NCBI RefSeq assembly: GCF_000766145.1
Contig: NZ_JNFB01000040.1
Location: 1 to 64,000 of the forward strand
Source of the DNA: Paenilisteria newyorkensis
GTDB taxonomy: Bacteria > Bacillota > Bacilli > Lactobacillales > Listeriaceae
Length of the DNA stretch: 64,000 nt
Direction: 5' to 3'
This document shows, piece by piece, positions 1 to 8,005 of this stretch. Position numbers and translations under genes: made by a program. Numbering within the stretch: the stretch's first letter is position 1; the number at the start of each line of letters is the position of its first letter. The notes under the pieces were generated by a model. It did no database searches. It saw only the letters and a program-made list of their open reading frames with translations, and was not told the origin of the DNA.

Positions 1-44
1 TGAGTCCGGTAGAATACCGTCTTCAGGCCAGCCAAGAAGTCTAA
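1..44 (+). CDS. IS3-family transposase OrfB, C-terminal fragment
   Basis: Only the 3' end is in the window, read in the frame starting at base 3 and stopping at 42-44. The peptide SPVEYRLQASQEV resembles the extreme C-terminus of IS3-family integrase-type transposases (the xSPxEYR motif). The stop lies just inside the terminal inverted repeat, as expected. The catalytic DDE residues are outside the window. Confidence 0.6.
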   Translation, partial: SPVEYRLQASQEV

Positions 45-77
45 TTAAATTTGGTCCAACTTTTGGGGTTCAGTACA
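1..77 (+). mobile_element. Right end of an IS3-family insertion sequence (partial)
   Basis: The window opens inside an IS3-family element. Bases 3-44 read as the last 13 codons of an OrfB-type transposase (SPVEYRLQASQEV, then TAA). They are followed by an end of the form tccaacttttggggttcagtaca (about 55-77), typical of the IS3/IS150 right terminal inverted repeat, closing with CA. The left part lies outside the window, so completeness and target duplication cannot be judged. Confidence 0.75.
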
Positions 78-105
78 AAAATGGATTTACTGCTTTTTTT
101 CTCAT

Positions 106-930
106 TTAGAAATTAAAATTGTCCGGATCAGGACCTGTACGCTCATTCTGATTCAAACTATCAATCAACTTCATCTCTGAATCTTTCAACTCGAAATCAA
201 AAATATTCGCGTTTTCGATAATGCGGTTTTGGTGGACCGATTTTGGAATTGTCACGATACCGTGTTGCAAATCCCAACGTAAAATGACTTGCGCCACCGA
301 CTTCTCATAAATTTTGGCGATGGAATTAATCACGCTATTATCGAGAACTTTACCACTACCAAGCGGGCTCCATGCTTCTACGACGATATTTTTATCCGCG
401 CAATATTTGCGTAATGGTTCTTGAGACAGCAACGGATGCAACTCAATTTGATTCACCATCGGCGCGATTTTCGCTTCTTTTAATAATTCATCCAAATGAT
501 GCTCATGGAAATTACAAACACCGATCGCGCGTACTTTTTTATCTGCGTATAATTTTTCAAAGGCACGCCATGTATCGACAAACTTACCTTCCACCGGCCA
601 ATGAATTAAGTATAAATCAACGTAATCTAAGCCTAGCTTCTCTAAACTCGTGTCAAAAGCAGCTAATGTCGATTCGTAACCTTGATCCGCATTCCATAAC
701 TTCGTCGTTACAAAAAGGCTATCGCGCGCCACCCCAGATTCCTTAATTGCGCGTCCCACACCTTCTTCATTTTTGTAAGCAGCAGCCGTATCAATGCTCT
801 TGTATCCCGTTTCGATCGCCCACTTCACGGAATTCACTGCCTCTTCCCCATCATTCACACGCCAAACGCCAAAACCAAACTGTGGCATCTCCACGCCATT
901 TGCAAGTGTTACCGTATCATTAATGTTCAT
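106..930 (-). CDS. Aldo/keto reductase
   Basis: This is a 274-residue cytosolic NADPH-dependent aldo/keto reductase of the TIM-barrel family, which reduces aldehydes and ketones to alcohols. The full catalytic tetrad is visible: D47, Y52 (SIDTAAAY), K77 (VTTKLW) and H110 (LIHWP). The cofactor-binding [10 protein letters not shown] segment lies near residue 230. The start is the ATG at 930, preceded by a good GGAGG site (about 938-943); the frame stays open further upstream but without a second site. The gene sits alone between the IS3 end and the ABC operon terminator, transcribed leftwards. The natural substrate cannot be told; the length fits YvgN/YtbE-type reductases. Confidence 0.93.
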   Translation of the reverse strand: MNINDTVTLANGVEMPQFGFGVWRVNDGEEAVNSVKWAIETGYKSIDTAAAYKNEEGVGRAIKESGVARDSLFVTTKLWNADQGYESTLAAFDTSLEKLGLDYVDLYLIHWPVEGKFVDTWRAFEKLYADKKVRAIGVCNFHEHHLDELLKEAKIAPMVNQIELHPLLSQEPLRKYCADKNIVVEAWSPLGSGKVLDNSVINSIAKIYEKSVAQVILRWDLQHGIVTIPKSVHQNRIIENANIFDFELKDSEMKLIDSLNQNERTGPDPDNFNF

Positions 931-1020
931 TTTACCAGCCTCCCGATTTCTATTTACCTCTCTACTATACACCTAATGCCCCCCAGAGATGCAAGCCTTA
1001 AGCCTCCTCCATTCTGAGCA

Positions 1021-1062
1021 CAAAAAAACCACCGCGGAAAAAGGGGGGAAACCGCGATGGTT
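1021..1062 (-). terminator. Rho-independent terminator of the YtrA-type ABC operon
   Basis: On the minus strand, AACCATCGCGG pairs with CCGCGGTGGTT around a C/T-rich loop, followed by a T run. It lies about 145 bases after the last permease stop. Confidence 0.8.
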
Positions 1063-1143
1063 AAAAAGGAGTTCTATCGGATGAACAACTACTAAAAAGG
1101 GGGAAAAAGTAATTACTATCCTCTTTACATTCTCTATAATACA
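1063..1143. repeat. Copy A of a short conserved intergenic element
   Basis: About 80 bases that recur at 3868-3943. Shared blocks are AAAAAGGAGTT, ACTAAAAAGGGGG and TTTACATT followed by CTATA. The G-rich ACTAAAAAGGGGG loop is flanked by short complementary arms (ACTACT and AGTAAT). Both copies lie between the last permease gene of an ABC operon and its terminator. Function unknown. Confidence 0.6.
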
Positions 1144-1205
1144 GGTCCAACATGATAACCCATCAAGAATTAGATGAGAAATTCATGAAAATTACATTTT
1201 GGTAC

Positions 1206-1850
1206 TTATACATCTTTTTTCGCAAAAATACGTAACGAGCAGCATAACGATACCGCGTAGGCTACAATAGAAATAACCAGAAGAACGCCTGCAAGTACCC
1301 CCATCGACATATCCGCCAAATACCGTACTAACCAATGCCCAAAATCAGACTGATATAAAGCCACCAGTACCGCACCAAAAAGAACAACCAAAGCTGTGTA
1401 CATATAGCTCAATCGCTGAAACCCGAGCCAATAGTAACAAGGAAAAACAATAGAAAAAAAGAAACATAGCCCAGCCACAACAAATCCTATCGAAACAAAA
1501 TGCGCACGTATCCCACTTCCACTTTCGATAAATAGGCCGATAATTAGTGTGCTTATAAAAATAAACACCATAGCAAAAATCATGAAAATCAAGCTCGATA
1601 TATATTTTGCAATAACTATCTTGCCCCGAGAAACTGGCAAAATTGCTATTAGCTCACCACCACTTTTATCGTCATAGCTGAGTGCTGCAAAAATCGGAGC
1701 CATCGAAATCATAGTCGCGCCCAAAGCATAAAGAGCCCATGTTACAAATCCCTGATTCATCCATAAAGCTAACAGAGCTACAACAAAAATCAGATAATAA
1801 GCCGTCACTTTCGTCTGAGCACAAAAATCTTTCCTTATCAATGCATACAC
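1206..1850 (-). CDS. ABC-2 type transporter permease (second permease of operon)
   Basis: A 214-residue integral membrane protein with about six hydrophobic segments. The N-terminus (MYALIRKDF) and the LPVSRGKIVIAKY motif after the second membrane segment are typical of ABC-2 permeases that accompany YtrA-type GntR regulators. It probably forms the membrane part of an exporter with the ATPase at 2489-3370 and the permease immediately upstream. An AAGGGGGGA ribosome site precedes the ATG. It is the last gene of the operon, and the terminator lies at 1021-1062. The substrate is unknown; family members often respond to cell-wall-active peptides. Confidence 0.85.
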   Translation of the reverse strand: MYALIRKDFCAQTKVTAYYLIFVVALLALWMNQGFVTWALYALGATMISMAPIFAALSYDDKSGGELIAILPVSRGKIVIAKYISSLIFMIFAMVFIFISTLIIGLFIESGSGIRAHFVSIGFVVAGLCFFFSIVFPCYYWLGFQRLSYMYTALVVLFGAVLVALYQSDFGHWLVRYLADMSMGVLAGVLLVISIVAYAVSLCCSLRIFAKKDV

Positions 1851-1862
1851 TATAATCCCCCC

Positions 1863-2488
1863 TTATAAATCCGTGAATTCCAGAACTCGAATAGATAATC
1901 GCATCGATACTACATATAACATCAGCATCAATCCGAGCAGCAGGGCCAGTATCACACCATATCCCCATCCTTCAAACCAAGTTATCGCCTGTTGAACAAT
2001 AGGGAGGCTGGCTAGCATTGTCAATAAAGCATAAAAAATAATCAATCCACCTAACACATATCGCATGGAATCATAACCAAGCCAGAAATAAATCGGAAAA
2101 AGAATCATTGTTACGCCTAAAATTATCATCCAAGCCGTCACAGCACTCAAGAAAAAATCCGTCATCGGAATCAACGTCCACATCATAACACTTGTTACCA
2201 CATACAAAAATACGGTTGTAGCCATCATGATAAGCAACGTTCCAACATAACGCGCCATGACAACATCTTTTCTACTCACTGGCAGAGACGTCACAAATAG
2301 TAACGTGTGATTATCCTCATCTCTGCTAATCGATTTTGCTATGATACTTCCACCTGCAATCAATGCTCCTAGCGACAAGAAAACAAACGCTGGCATCCCA
2401 ATACTTACACCAAAAATAGTAACAATACCGCAAGCCATATAATCGAGCCGCGCTGAATCATCGCGTCTTTCCAAATCAATTGCCACAT
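1863..2488 (-). pseudogene. ABC-2 type transporter permease with likely 1-base frameshift
   Basis: The ATG at 2488 follows directly after the ATPase stop codon (TAGATG) and has an AAGGGG site. It opens MWQLIWKDAMIQRGSI, a classic ABC-2 permease N-terminus, but that frame stops after 27 codons. The rest of the permease (GMPAFVFLSLG, LPVSRKDVVMARY, later membrane segments) lies in the -1 frame, reachable only from a GTG at 2486 that gives a charged, unfamily-like start. Restoring one T in the T5 tract (A5 at 2412-2416 on the plus strand) joins both parts. LPVSR then falls at about residue 69, close to residue 71 in the neighbouring paralogue. Either a recent frameshift, a phase-variable tract or a sequencing error. 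Confidence 0.72.
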
Positions 2489-3370
2489 CTACATTACCCC
2501 TTGTCGCCTCTTCTTCGTTGCTTGCACGGTGTAATACATAATATCATCCAAGGTCGGCTTCTCAAAAATAACTTCCTCACCAAAATAAAACCGAGCTTCC
2601 TCCGCTTGCCTAGATAACCCCTGAAAGCCTAATGAACCGATCTCCACATCAACAAATAAACTTTTAGCATCGTCATCCAATAGGTCTTGGTCACCCTTCA
2701 CAATCACATATTGTTCCAATAAGGCGTCTTTCTCCTCACTGAAAAAAACACGCCCCTCATGAATATACGTAATAAAATCAGCTATCCGCTCTAAATCAGC
2801 GGTTACATGCGTAGAAAAAATCACAGATACTTCTTCCTTCATCACCACTGTTTGTAAAACGCTAATCAGCTCGCGTCGCACGATTGGATCCAGTCCAGCA
2901 GTAGGCTCGTCCATAATAATCAATTTCGCATGATGACTAAGAGCAATCGCAATACTGTATTTCATCTTCATCCCTTTAGAAAGCGTCTTTATCTTCTTAT
3001 TGCTTGGAAGTTCAAACATTTTCATGTAATTCTGATATTCTGCCTCATCCCAATTCCGATAAAAAGGAGCAATAATCCGCTTCATTTGCTCACAGTTCAA
3101 ATGTTCATAGAAATGGTTCTCATCAAAAACAAAACCCACATCCTGCTTAATCTCTTCCATCGCATCTTTCGTATTCTTCCCGAATATAAAAACATCCCCA
3201 CTGTTCTTCTGTACTAAATCCATCATTATTTTTAATAACGTGCTTTTACCCGCGCCATTCACACCAATCAATCCCATGATATAGCCTTTCGGTAAGCGAA
3301 AAGAGATATTTCGCAACGTAAAATCCTTATACACTTTCGAAACACGCTTCACCTCTAAAATGCTCTCCAT
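2489..3370 (-). CDS. ABC transporter ATP-binding protein
   Basis: A 293-residue cytoplasmic ATPase that energises the two permeases downstream. Walker A is GVNGAGKST (residues 36-44), the signature is the degenerate LSKGMKMKY (130-138), and Walker B with D-loop is LIIMDEPTAGLDP (150-162). The LSKG signature and a C-terminal extension of about 80 residues are typical of YtrB/BcrA-like ATPases. It starts 4 bases after the regulator stop, so the two are cotranscribed. The gene looks intact, which contrasts with the frameshifted permease that follows. Confidence 0.92.
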   Translation of the reverse strand: MESILEVKRVSKVYKDFTLRNISFRLPKGYIMGLIGVNGAGKSTLLKIMMDLVQKNSGDVFIFGKNTKDAMEEIKQDVGFVFDENHFYEHLNCEQMKRIIAPFYRNWDEAEYQNYMKMFELPSNKKIKTLSKGMKMKYSIAIALSHHAKLIIMDEPTAGLDPIVRRELISVLQTVVMKEEVSVIFSTHVTADLERIADFITYIHEGRVFFSEEKDALLEQYVIVKGDQDLLDDDAKSLFVDVEIGSLGFQGLSRQAEEARFYFGEEVIFEKPTLDDIMYYTVQATKKRRQGVM

Positions 3371-3373
3371 AGT

Positions 3374-3748
3374 CTAGTCCTCCTCTGCCAACAAATCCAT
3401 CATGTCACGAACTTCTTTATAGGTTAATCCTAAATCATCCGCTAACTGCAGCAGTTGACTTATCTTTTTCTCCAAGTCCCTTATCTTATGTTCCCGAATT
3501 AATGCCATGTTTTGATTCGAAACATATGTACCTTTCCCAGCGACAGTCTGAATAAAGCCATCACGTTCCAGCTCCTCATACGCGCGCTTCGTTGTAATGA
3601 CACTAACTTGTAATTCCTTCGCCAGTGCCCGAATAGAAGGCAACTGATAGTCTCCAACAAGCTCCCCATTGATAATCTGGTTGCGAATCTGTGAAGCAAT
3701 TTGCTCATAAATCGGCAATGTGGACGTATTCGTAATGATTATTTTCAT
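3374..3748 (-). CDS. GntR-family (YtrA subfamily) transcriptional regulator
   Basis: A 124-residue repressor with the N-terminal winged helix of GntR proteins (PIYEQIASQIRNQI, then LPSIRALAKELQVS and TTKRAYEELERDG). It has only a short helical C-terminus, which defines the YtrA subfamily. These proteins usually repress their own ABC operon. The start is the ATG at 3748, with GGAGGTG just upstream; the longer open frame has no ribosome site and a non-homologous lead. It is the first gene of the regulator-ATPase-permease-permease operon, driven by the promoter at 3788-3816. Confidence 0.9.
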   Translation of the reverse strand: MKIIITNTSTLPIYEQIASQIRNQIINGELVGDYQLPSIRALAKELQVSVITTKRAYEELERDGFIQTVAGKGTYVSNQNMALIREHKIRDLEKKISQLLQLADDLGLTYKEVRDMMDLLAEED

Positions 3749-3787
3749 ACGCACCTCCGCACATAACTGTTCATATAATATATATAC

Positions 3788-3816
3788 AGTATACACGGAT
3801 ATGCTATAGATTACAA
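3788..3816 (-). promoter_or_regulatory. Sigma-A promoter of the YtrA-type operon
   Basis: On the minus strand TTGTAA, a 17-base spacer, then TATACT. The -10 runs into an alternating TATATA stretch with partial symmetry that could be the regulator's operator (inference). Confidence 0.65.
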
Positions 3817-3830
3817 GCCTAAAAAAGCGC

Positions 3831-3866
3831 AAAAAAAAAACCAAGCTGGCAGGGGAACCAACTTGG
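3831..3866 (-). terminator. Rho-independent terminator of the YxlEFG-like operon
   Basis: On the minus strand CCAAGTTGG pairs with CCAGCTTGG (one G-U pair) and is followed by a run of ten Ts. Confidence 0.85.
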
Positions 3867-3867
3867 G

Positions 3868-3943
3868 AAAAAGGAGTTTAGATATCCTATTACTAAAAAG
3901 GGGGTAAAAGTAATAGTTATCTTGTTTACATTTACTATATTAC
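3868..3943. repeat. Copy B of a short conserved intergenic element
   Basis: Matches copy A (1063-1143) over most of its length. Here the arms around the ACTAAAAAGGGGG loop are better (CTATTACT and AGTAATAG). It again sits between a permease stop and the operon terminator. Confidence 0.6.
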
Positions 3944-4001
3944 ATCAGCTACCTAACATTGCGAGGAAAATCACATGAGATTTCCATTAAACTTTGCCAA
4001 T

Positions 4002-4811
4002 TTACTCATGTGAACTACCGATATGAAAATTTTTCTTCGTTAGCAATAAAATCGATAGGCCGAGCAACACGACAATAAAGAGAAGCGAAATCAACAAATT
4101 GCCTACAAAATACTCCTTCACGTCCCCAGTCACAATTATATGAACCGCATTCGCGCTCAAATAAGCAGGATTAAAGATTTGCCCCCACCCTGAAGCTCCA
4201 CTCACCAACTCCAGAATAATCGCGCCACCAGCCCCTATCATCGCGACAACCGCTGTGCTCCGAAACACGATTCCGAGGATAAGCACCGCTGAGACTATAA
4301 ATAACAACCATACAAAATAAATGCCAAATCCAGCAAAAATACTTGCCATCTGAATTCCACCGTACAATAAGTAAACATAATAATACGCTGCAAAATATCC
4401 TAAACCTAGCGAAATTAACACTAGTAAGGCTTGAGAAAACCATTTTGCTAAAATATACTGCCACGCTTCTACAGGCCGCGTTAAAATAAACGCCAACATT
4501 CCATTATTTTTTTCAGAAATAATCGCACCCATCAATGCCACAATCAAAATAATAATGCCAAGTTGGTCAAACTGCGAAGAAAGCGTCCCAGCCATGACTT
4601 GTTGCGCATTTACCACACCCATTAAGTCCGCGATTGCAGCCCCTTGCTCACTACCATCGCCACCCACTGCCCCCATAATTTCAGGTAAATAATACATCAT
4701 AAGCGGTTGCATCATCCCAAGAATCGCAAACACGACCGGCAACCAAATCCATTTCAAACTGCGCCACTGCTCCATCTGCTCTTTCAAGAAAAGCGTCATC
4801 ACATTACTCAT
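4002..4811 (-). CDS. ABC transporter permease (YxlG-like)
   Basis: A 269-residue ABC-2 permease with six predicted membrane segments. The first (WIWLPVVFAILGMMQ) is followed by a roughly 50-residue external loop. The cytoplasmic signature ISEKNNGMLAFILTRPVEAW marks the coupling region. The ATG overlaps the ATPase stop by four bases, so the two are translationally coupled. Gene order (PLDc_N protein, ATPase, permease) matches yxlE-yxlF-yxlG of Bacillus, where this exporter is linked to SigY immunity. No sigma-factor gene is present here, so that role cannot be assumed. Confidence 0.9.
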   Translation of the reverse strand: MSNVMTLFLKEQMEQWRSLKWIWLPVVFAILGMMQPLMMYYLPEIMGAVGGDGSEQGAAIADLMGVVNAQQVMAGTLSSQFDQLGIIILIVALMGAIISEKNNGMLAFILTRPVEAWQYILAKWFSQALLVLISLGLGYFAAYYYVYLLYGGIQMASIFAGFGIYFVWLLFIVSAVLILGIVFRSTAVVAMIGAGGAIILELVSGASGWGQIFNPAYLSANAVHIIVTGDVKEYFVGNLLISLLFIVVLLGLSILLLTKKNFHIGSSHE

Positions 4812-5722
4812 TTGCCCACCATCCTTAAAAAGACATCTTCAAGCGTCTCCTCAGCCTGACTCACACTCGTCCAAGCCATTCCAGTCGCCATTAGCACGCG
4901 CAAAATAGCTTCACGCGCAGCATCCGCATCCTCCTGATAATACAAATATAAGGCGCCTTGCTTCCGTTCCACACGACTAATCGCCGCCTCTGCCTCAATC
5001 AAACGCTCGAATTCAGAAACGCCCACTTCACCCTTCAACACAAAAACAGGCGCGGCATTGGCTTGAACTAAGCTCACAATCCGATCATCCGCCACAATTT
5101 CGCCCTCGCTAATAATACAAACACGTTCACAAACCTCTTCCACGTCCGCCAATATATGCGTAGAAAACAACAGCGTCGTCTCCCCTTTCAAAGACTGAAT
5201 CAGCTGTATAATCTCACGACGCCCAATCGGATCAAGCGCTGAAACAGGTTCATCCATAATCAACAACGCCGGTCGGTGCAAAATCGCCTGCGCAATCCCC
5301 AAACGCTGTCTCATTCCCCCTGAAAAAGTAGCAATTTTCTGCTTAGGAGTCGCATCCAAACCAACTTGCGCCAACACCTCAGGAATCCGTTCCGCCAAAG
5401 CCGCCTTATCCATACCAGAAAGTTTTCCCATAAACTGCAAAGCATCCGTTGCCGTCATCCATCCATAAAAATTAGGATACTGCGGTAAAAAACCAATTTG
5501 CTGCTTCATTTTTGCATGCTCGCCACCACAAATCTGAATTGTCCCACTATCCGGATTTATCATATCCACAATCATTTTCAAAATCGTCGTTTTCCCAGCA
5601 CCATTGGGACCGAGCAAAGCCACACACTCCCCGGCTACCAGCTGAAAACCGACATTTTTCACAGCCTGATACGCATCAAACCGCTTCGATAAATTCGTAA
5701 CCTCCAATATTTTCTCCATCAT
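4808..5722 (-). CDS. ABC transporter ATP-binding protein (YxlF-like)
   Basis: A 304-residue ATPase with Walker A GPNGAGKTT (residues 38-46), Q-loop near FLPQYPNF, signature FSGGMRQRL, Walker B and D-loop LLIMDEPVSALDP, and a regulatory C-terminal domain of about 90 residues. It powers the permease encoded directly downstream. The first ATG overlaps the TGA of the preceding small gene (ATGA); a second ATG one codon later could also be used. All signature residues look intact. Confidence 0.93.
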   Translation of the reverse strand: MMEKILEVTNLSKRFDAYQAVKNVGFQLVAGECVALLGPNGAGKTTILKMIVDMINPDSGTIQICGGEHAKMKQQIGFLPQYPNFYGWMTATDALQFMGKLSGMDKAALAERIPEVLAQVGLDATPKQKIATFSGGMRQRLGIAQAILHRPALLIMDEPVSALDPIGRREIIQLIQSLKGETTLLFSTHILADVEEVCERVCIISEGEIVADDRIVSLVQANAAPVFVLKGEVGVSEFERLIEAEAAISRVERKQGALYLYYQEDADAAREAILRVLMATGMAWTSVSQAEETLEDVFLRMVGK

Positions 5723-5913
5723 CGATAATCCTTCCTACCAAAAATAAAGTAAATAATCGATCCAATTGTACTAACAAAACAAATAAGAAGTAACCACAAA
5801 ATCGGGTTTTGCCGATTGTTCCAATTCCGGATTAAATCTATCAACGCTGTCACTAATAAAATAACGTATAAAATAAAAAATGGTGCTAACAATGCTAACG
5901 TGTTTGACATCAT
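5719..5913 (-). CDS. Small PLDc_N-type membrane protein (YxlE-like)
   Basis: A protein of about 64 residues with two membrane segments and the sequence NPILWLLLICF...GSIIYFIFGRKDYR, the hallmark of the cardiolipin-synthase N-terminal (PLDc_N) module. That module also occurs alone, as in YxlE. Four in-frame ATGs cluster at the start. The AAAGG site lies right against the first (5919) but 6 bases before the ATG at 5913, so I take 5913. It is first in the operon with the ATPase and permease and is probably a membrane accessory subunit or an immunity-type protein. Confidence 0.85.
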   Translation of the reverse strand: MMSNTLALLAPFFILYVILLVTALIDLIRNWNNRQNPILWLLLICFVSTIGSIIYFIFGRKDYR

Positions 5914-5934
5914 ACTCATCCTTTCTAAATCTAA

Positions 5935-5957
5935 CTGTTATACAAATAATATAACAG
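5935..5957 (-). promoter_or_regulatory. Perfect palindrome over the -10 box: probable operator
   Basis: CTGTTATA and TATAACAG are exact 8-base inverted arms separated by 7 bases. They cover the -10 box of the promoter at 5946-5974. Position and symmetry suggest a dimeric repressor site; the repressor is not evident nearby. Confidence 0.6.
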
Positions 5958-5974
5958 ATGCATATAAAAGTCAA
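5946..5974 (-). promoter_or_regulatory. Sigma-A promoter of the YxlEFG-like operon
   Basis: Minus strand TTGACT, 17-base spacer, TATTAT, about 30 bases before the start codon of the small membrane protein. Confidence 0.75.
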
Positions 5975-5978
5975 CAAC

Positions 5979-6015
5979 AAAAAAACCGAGCATACACTAA
6001 TGTATATCACTCGGC
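5979..6015 (-). terminator. Rho-independent terminator of pyrG
   Basis: On the minus strand CCGAGTGATATAC pairs with GTGTATGCTCGG around ATTA, followed by seven Ts. It lies 11 bases after the pyrG stop. Confidence 0.9.
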
Positions 6016-6025
6016 TTCAAAAAAT

Positions 6026-7621
6026 TCACTCTTTCAACGATGCAGCAATAAAATCATGGAATAGACTTTGCGGACGCGTTGGGCGTGAAATAAATTCTGG
6101 ATGATATTGACATGCCACAAACCACGGATGATCCGTAATCTCCACGACCTCAACAAGACGACCATCTGGGCTCGTTGCTGATACTGTCATTCCCGCATTT
6201 TCTAACTGCTCACGGTACTCATTGTTAAACTCATAACGGTGACGGTGACGCTCTTCAACCAATGTCGCGCCATACGCTTCCGCTGTTCTTGTACCTTCTT
6301 TAATGCGTGCTGGATAAAGGCCTAAACGCAATGTTCCGCCCATATCTTCCACATGTTTTTGCTCTGGCAATAAATCAATAATCGCATGCGGCGTTTTCGG
6401 GTCGATTTCCGCAGAATTCGCACCTTCCAAGCCCATCACATTACGCGCATATTCAATTGTCGCCAACTGCATTCCTAAACAAATACCGAAATACGGCACT
6501 TTATTTTCACGCGCATATTTAATTGCAGTGATTTTGCCTTCGATACCACGATCTCCGAAACCACCAGGAACTAGGATACCGTCTGCATGACCAATTTTTT
6601 CTTGGACATTCTCAGGTGTAATTTCCTCTGAATCAACCCAGTCAATTTGTAGCTCAGCATCATTCGCATAACCCGCATGACGCAATGCTTCTGCGACAGA
6701 AAGATACGCATCTGGTAACGCAACGTACTTACCAACCAACGCGATTCGAACTTTTTTCGTCAAATTCTTCACCTTATGAACAAGCTCTTCCCACTCAGAC
6801 ATGTCAGCAACCGGCGCCTCCAACTGCAAGTGATCCAATACAATCTGGTCCATTTTTTGCGCTTGTAAAGAAAGTGGCACATTATACAACGTGTCCTCAT
6901 CACGCGCCTCGATAACTTCCGACGCTCTCACATCACAAAATAGCGCGATTTTCTCTTTCATCTCTTGAGAAACCGGTTGCTCCGTACGAACAACAATAAT
7001 ATTCGGCTGAATACCATAGCTACGAAGCTCCTTCACACTATGTTGCGTCGGCTTCGTTTTCATTTCACCAGCAGCCTTGATGTAAGGAATTAACGTCGTG
7101 TGAATGTAAAGCACGTTTTCCGCACCAACATCACTCTTAATTTGGCGAATCGCTTCAATAAACGGTAAAGACTCAATATCCCCAACCGTTCCGCCGATTT
7201 CCGTGATAATAATATCCGAATTCGTCATACGAGCCGCACGGAAAACACGATCCTTCAGTTCATTCGTAATATGCGGAATAACTTGCACTGTCCCACCAAG
7301 ATAATCACCGCGACGCTCTTTCTTAATAACCTCGGAATATACTTTCCCCGTCGTTACATTGCTGTACTTGTTCAAATTAATATCGATAAAACGCTCATAA
7401 TGACCTAAATCCAAGTCAGTTTCCGCACCATCATCCGTGACAAAAACCTCTCCATGTTGATACGGGCTCATCGTCCCAGGATCGACGTTAATATAAGGAT
7501 CAAATTTTTGAATCGTTACACTAAGTCCTCGGTTTTTAAGTAGTCTACCAAGTGAAGCAGCCGTAATCCCTTTACCAATTGATGAAACGACGCCACCTGT
7601 CACAAAAATATACTTTGTCAT
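6026..7621 (-). CDS. pyrG: CTP synthase
   Basis: A 531-residue cytosolic enzyme that aminates UTP to CTP with glutamine and ATP, the last step of de novo pyrimidine nucleotide synthesis. The synthetase domain begins [18 protein letters not shown]. The C-terminal class-I glutaminase domain shows the oxyanion strand VPGGFGDRG, the nucleophile elbow FGICLGMQ (Cys) and the closing YHPEF His/Glu. Length is normal for the family. The ATG at 7621 is chosen because homology starts there; AAAGGAG is rather far upstream (about 14 bases). The longer upstream frame is leader RNA. Expression is probably controlled by the attenuator at 7770-7847. Confidence 0.98.
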   Translation of the reverse strand: MTKYIFVTGGVVSSIGKGITAASLGRLLKNRGLSVTIQKFDPYINVDPGTMSPYQHGEVFVTDDGAETDLDLGHYERFIDINLNKYSNVTTGKVYSEVIKKERRGDYLGGTVQVIPHITNELKDRVFRAARMTNSDIIITEIGGTVGDIESLPFIEAIRQIKSDVGAENVLYIHTTLIPYIKAAGEMKTKPTQHSVKELRSYGIQPNIIVVRTEQPVSQEMKEKIALFCDVRASEVIEARDEDTLYNVPLSLQAQKMDQIVLDHLQLEAPVADMSEWEELVHKVKNLTKKVRIALVGKYVALPDAYLSVAEALRHAGYANDAELQIDWVDSEEITPENVQEKIGHADGILVPGGFGDRGIEGKITAIKYARENKVPYFGICLGMQLATIEYARNVMGLEGANSAEIDPKTPHAIIDLLPEQKHVEDMGGTLRLGLYPARIKEGTRTAEAYGATLVEERHRHRYEFNNEYREQLENAGMTVSATSPDGRLVEVVEITDHPWFVACQYHPEFISRPTRPQSLFHDFIAASLKE

Positions 7622-7769
7622 TGTTCTAAAATCTACTCCTTTCGCCTTATCGAAATTTATTTCGGGGTGGAGAACCTTTACTTGCAAAATTTCATTGCTA
7701 AAAAAGAAAATCGCCAATTGCTTTCATGCCCTTGGCTTACACTCTTTGCGTCATCCATTTTCATCACAC

Positions 7770-7847
7770 AAAAAGAAAACGCCCACTTACTCATCTTGCA
7801 AAGTAAGGGAGCGCAATATTTATATCCGTCCTTATAAAAAGGAGCCC
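7770..7847 (-). promoter_or_regulatory. pyrG leader attenuator with GGG transcription start
   Basis: The minus-strand transcript should begin GGGCTCC (first G at 7847), about 7 bases after the -10. About 33 bases later the RNA has CGCTCCCTTACT, which pairs with AGTAAGTGGGCG and is followed by TTTTCTTTTT, an intrinsic terminator upstream of the gene. This is the layout of the B. subtilis pyrG attenuator. There, low CTP causes reiterative G addition at the 5' end, and the extra Gs pair with the CU-rich 5' arm of the terminator. The mechanism is by analogy. Confidence 0.85.
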
Positions 7848-7854
7848 AAATAAA

Positions 7855-7883
7855 ATATTACATAGATAGCGCAAATAAGTCAA
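7855..7883 (-). promoter_or_regulatory. pyrG promoter
   Basis: Minus strand TTGACT, exactly 17 bases, TAATAT, then TTTATTT and the GGGCTCC start. It is clear of the rpoE terminator at 7965-7997. Confidence 0.85.
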
Positions 7884-7964
7884 CCCTTTATTTCATGAAA
7901 ACGCCCTCAAGCATTGCAACTAGAGGCTAAAAATATTTTCAAATCGATTCTCATTTCTACAAAC

Positions 7965-7997
7965 GAAAAACCCGCCTCTTAATTTCAGAAGCAGGTA
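7965..7997 (-). terminator. Rho-independent terminator of rpoE
   Basis: On the minus strand CCTGCTTCT pairs with AAGAGGCGGG (with G-U pairs), followed by TTTTT. It starts about 10 bases after the rpoE stop. Confidence 0.8.
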
Positions 7998-8005
7998 TCC
8001 ATTTT

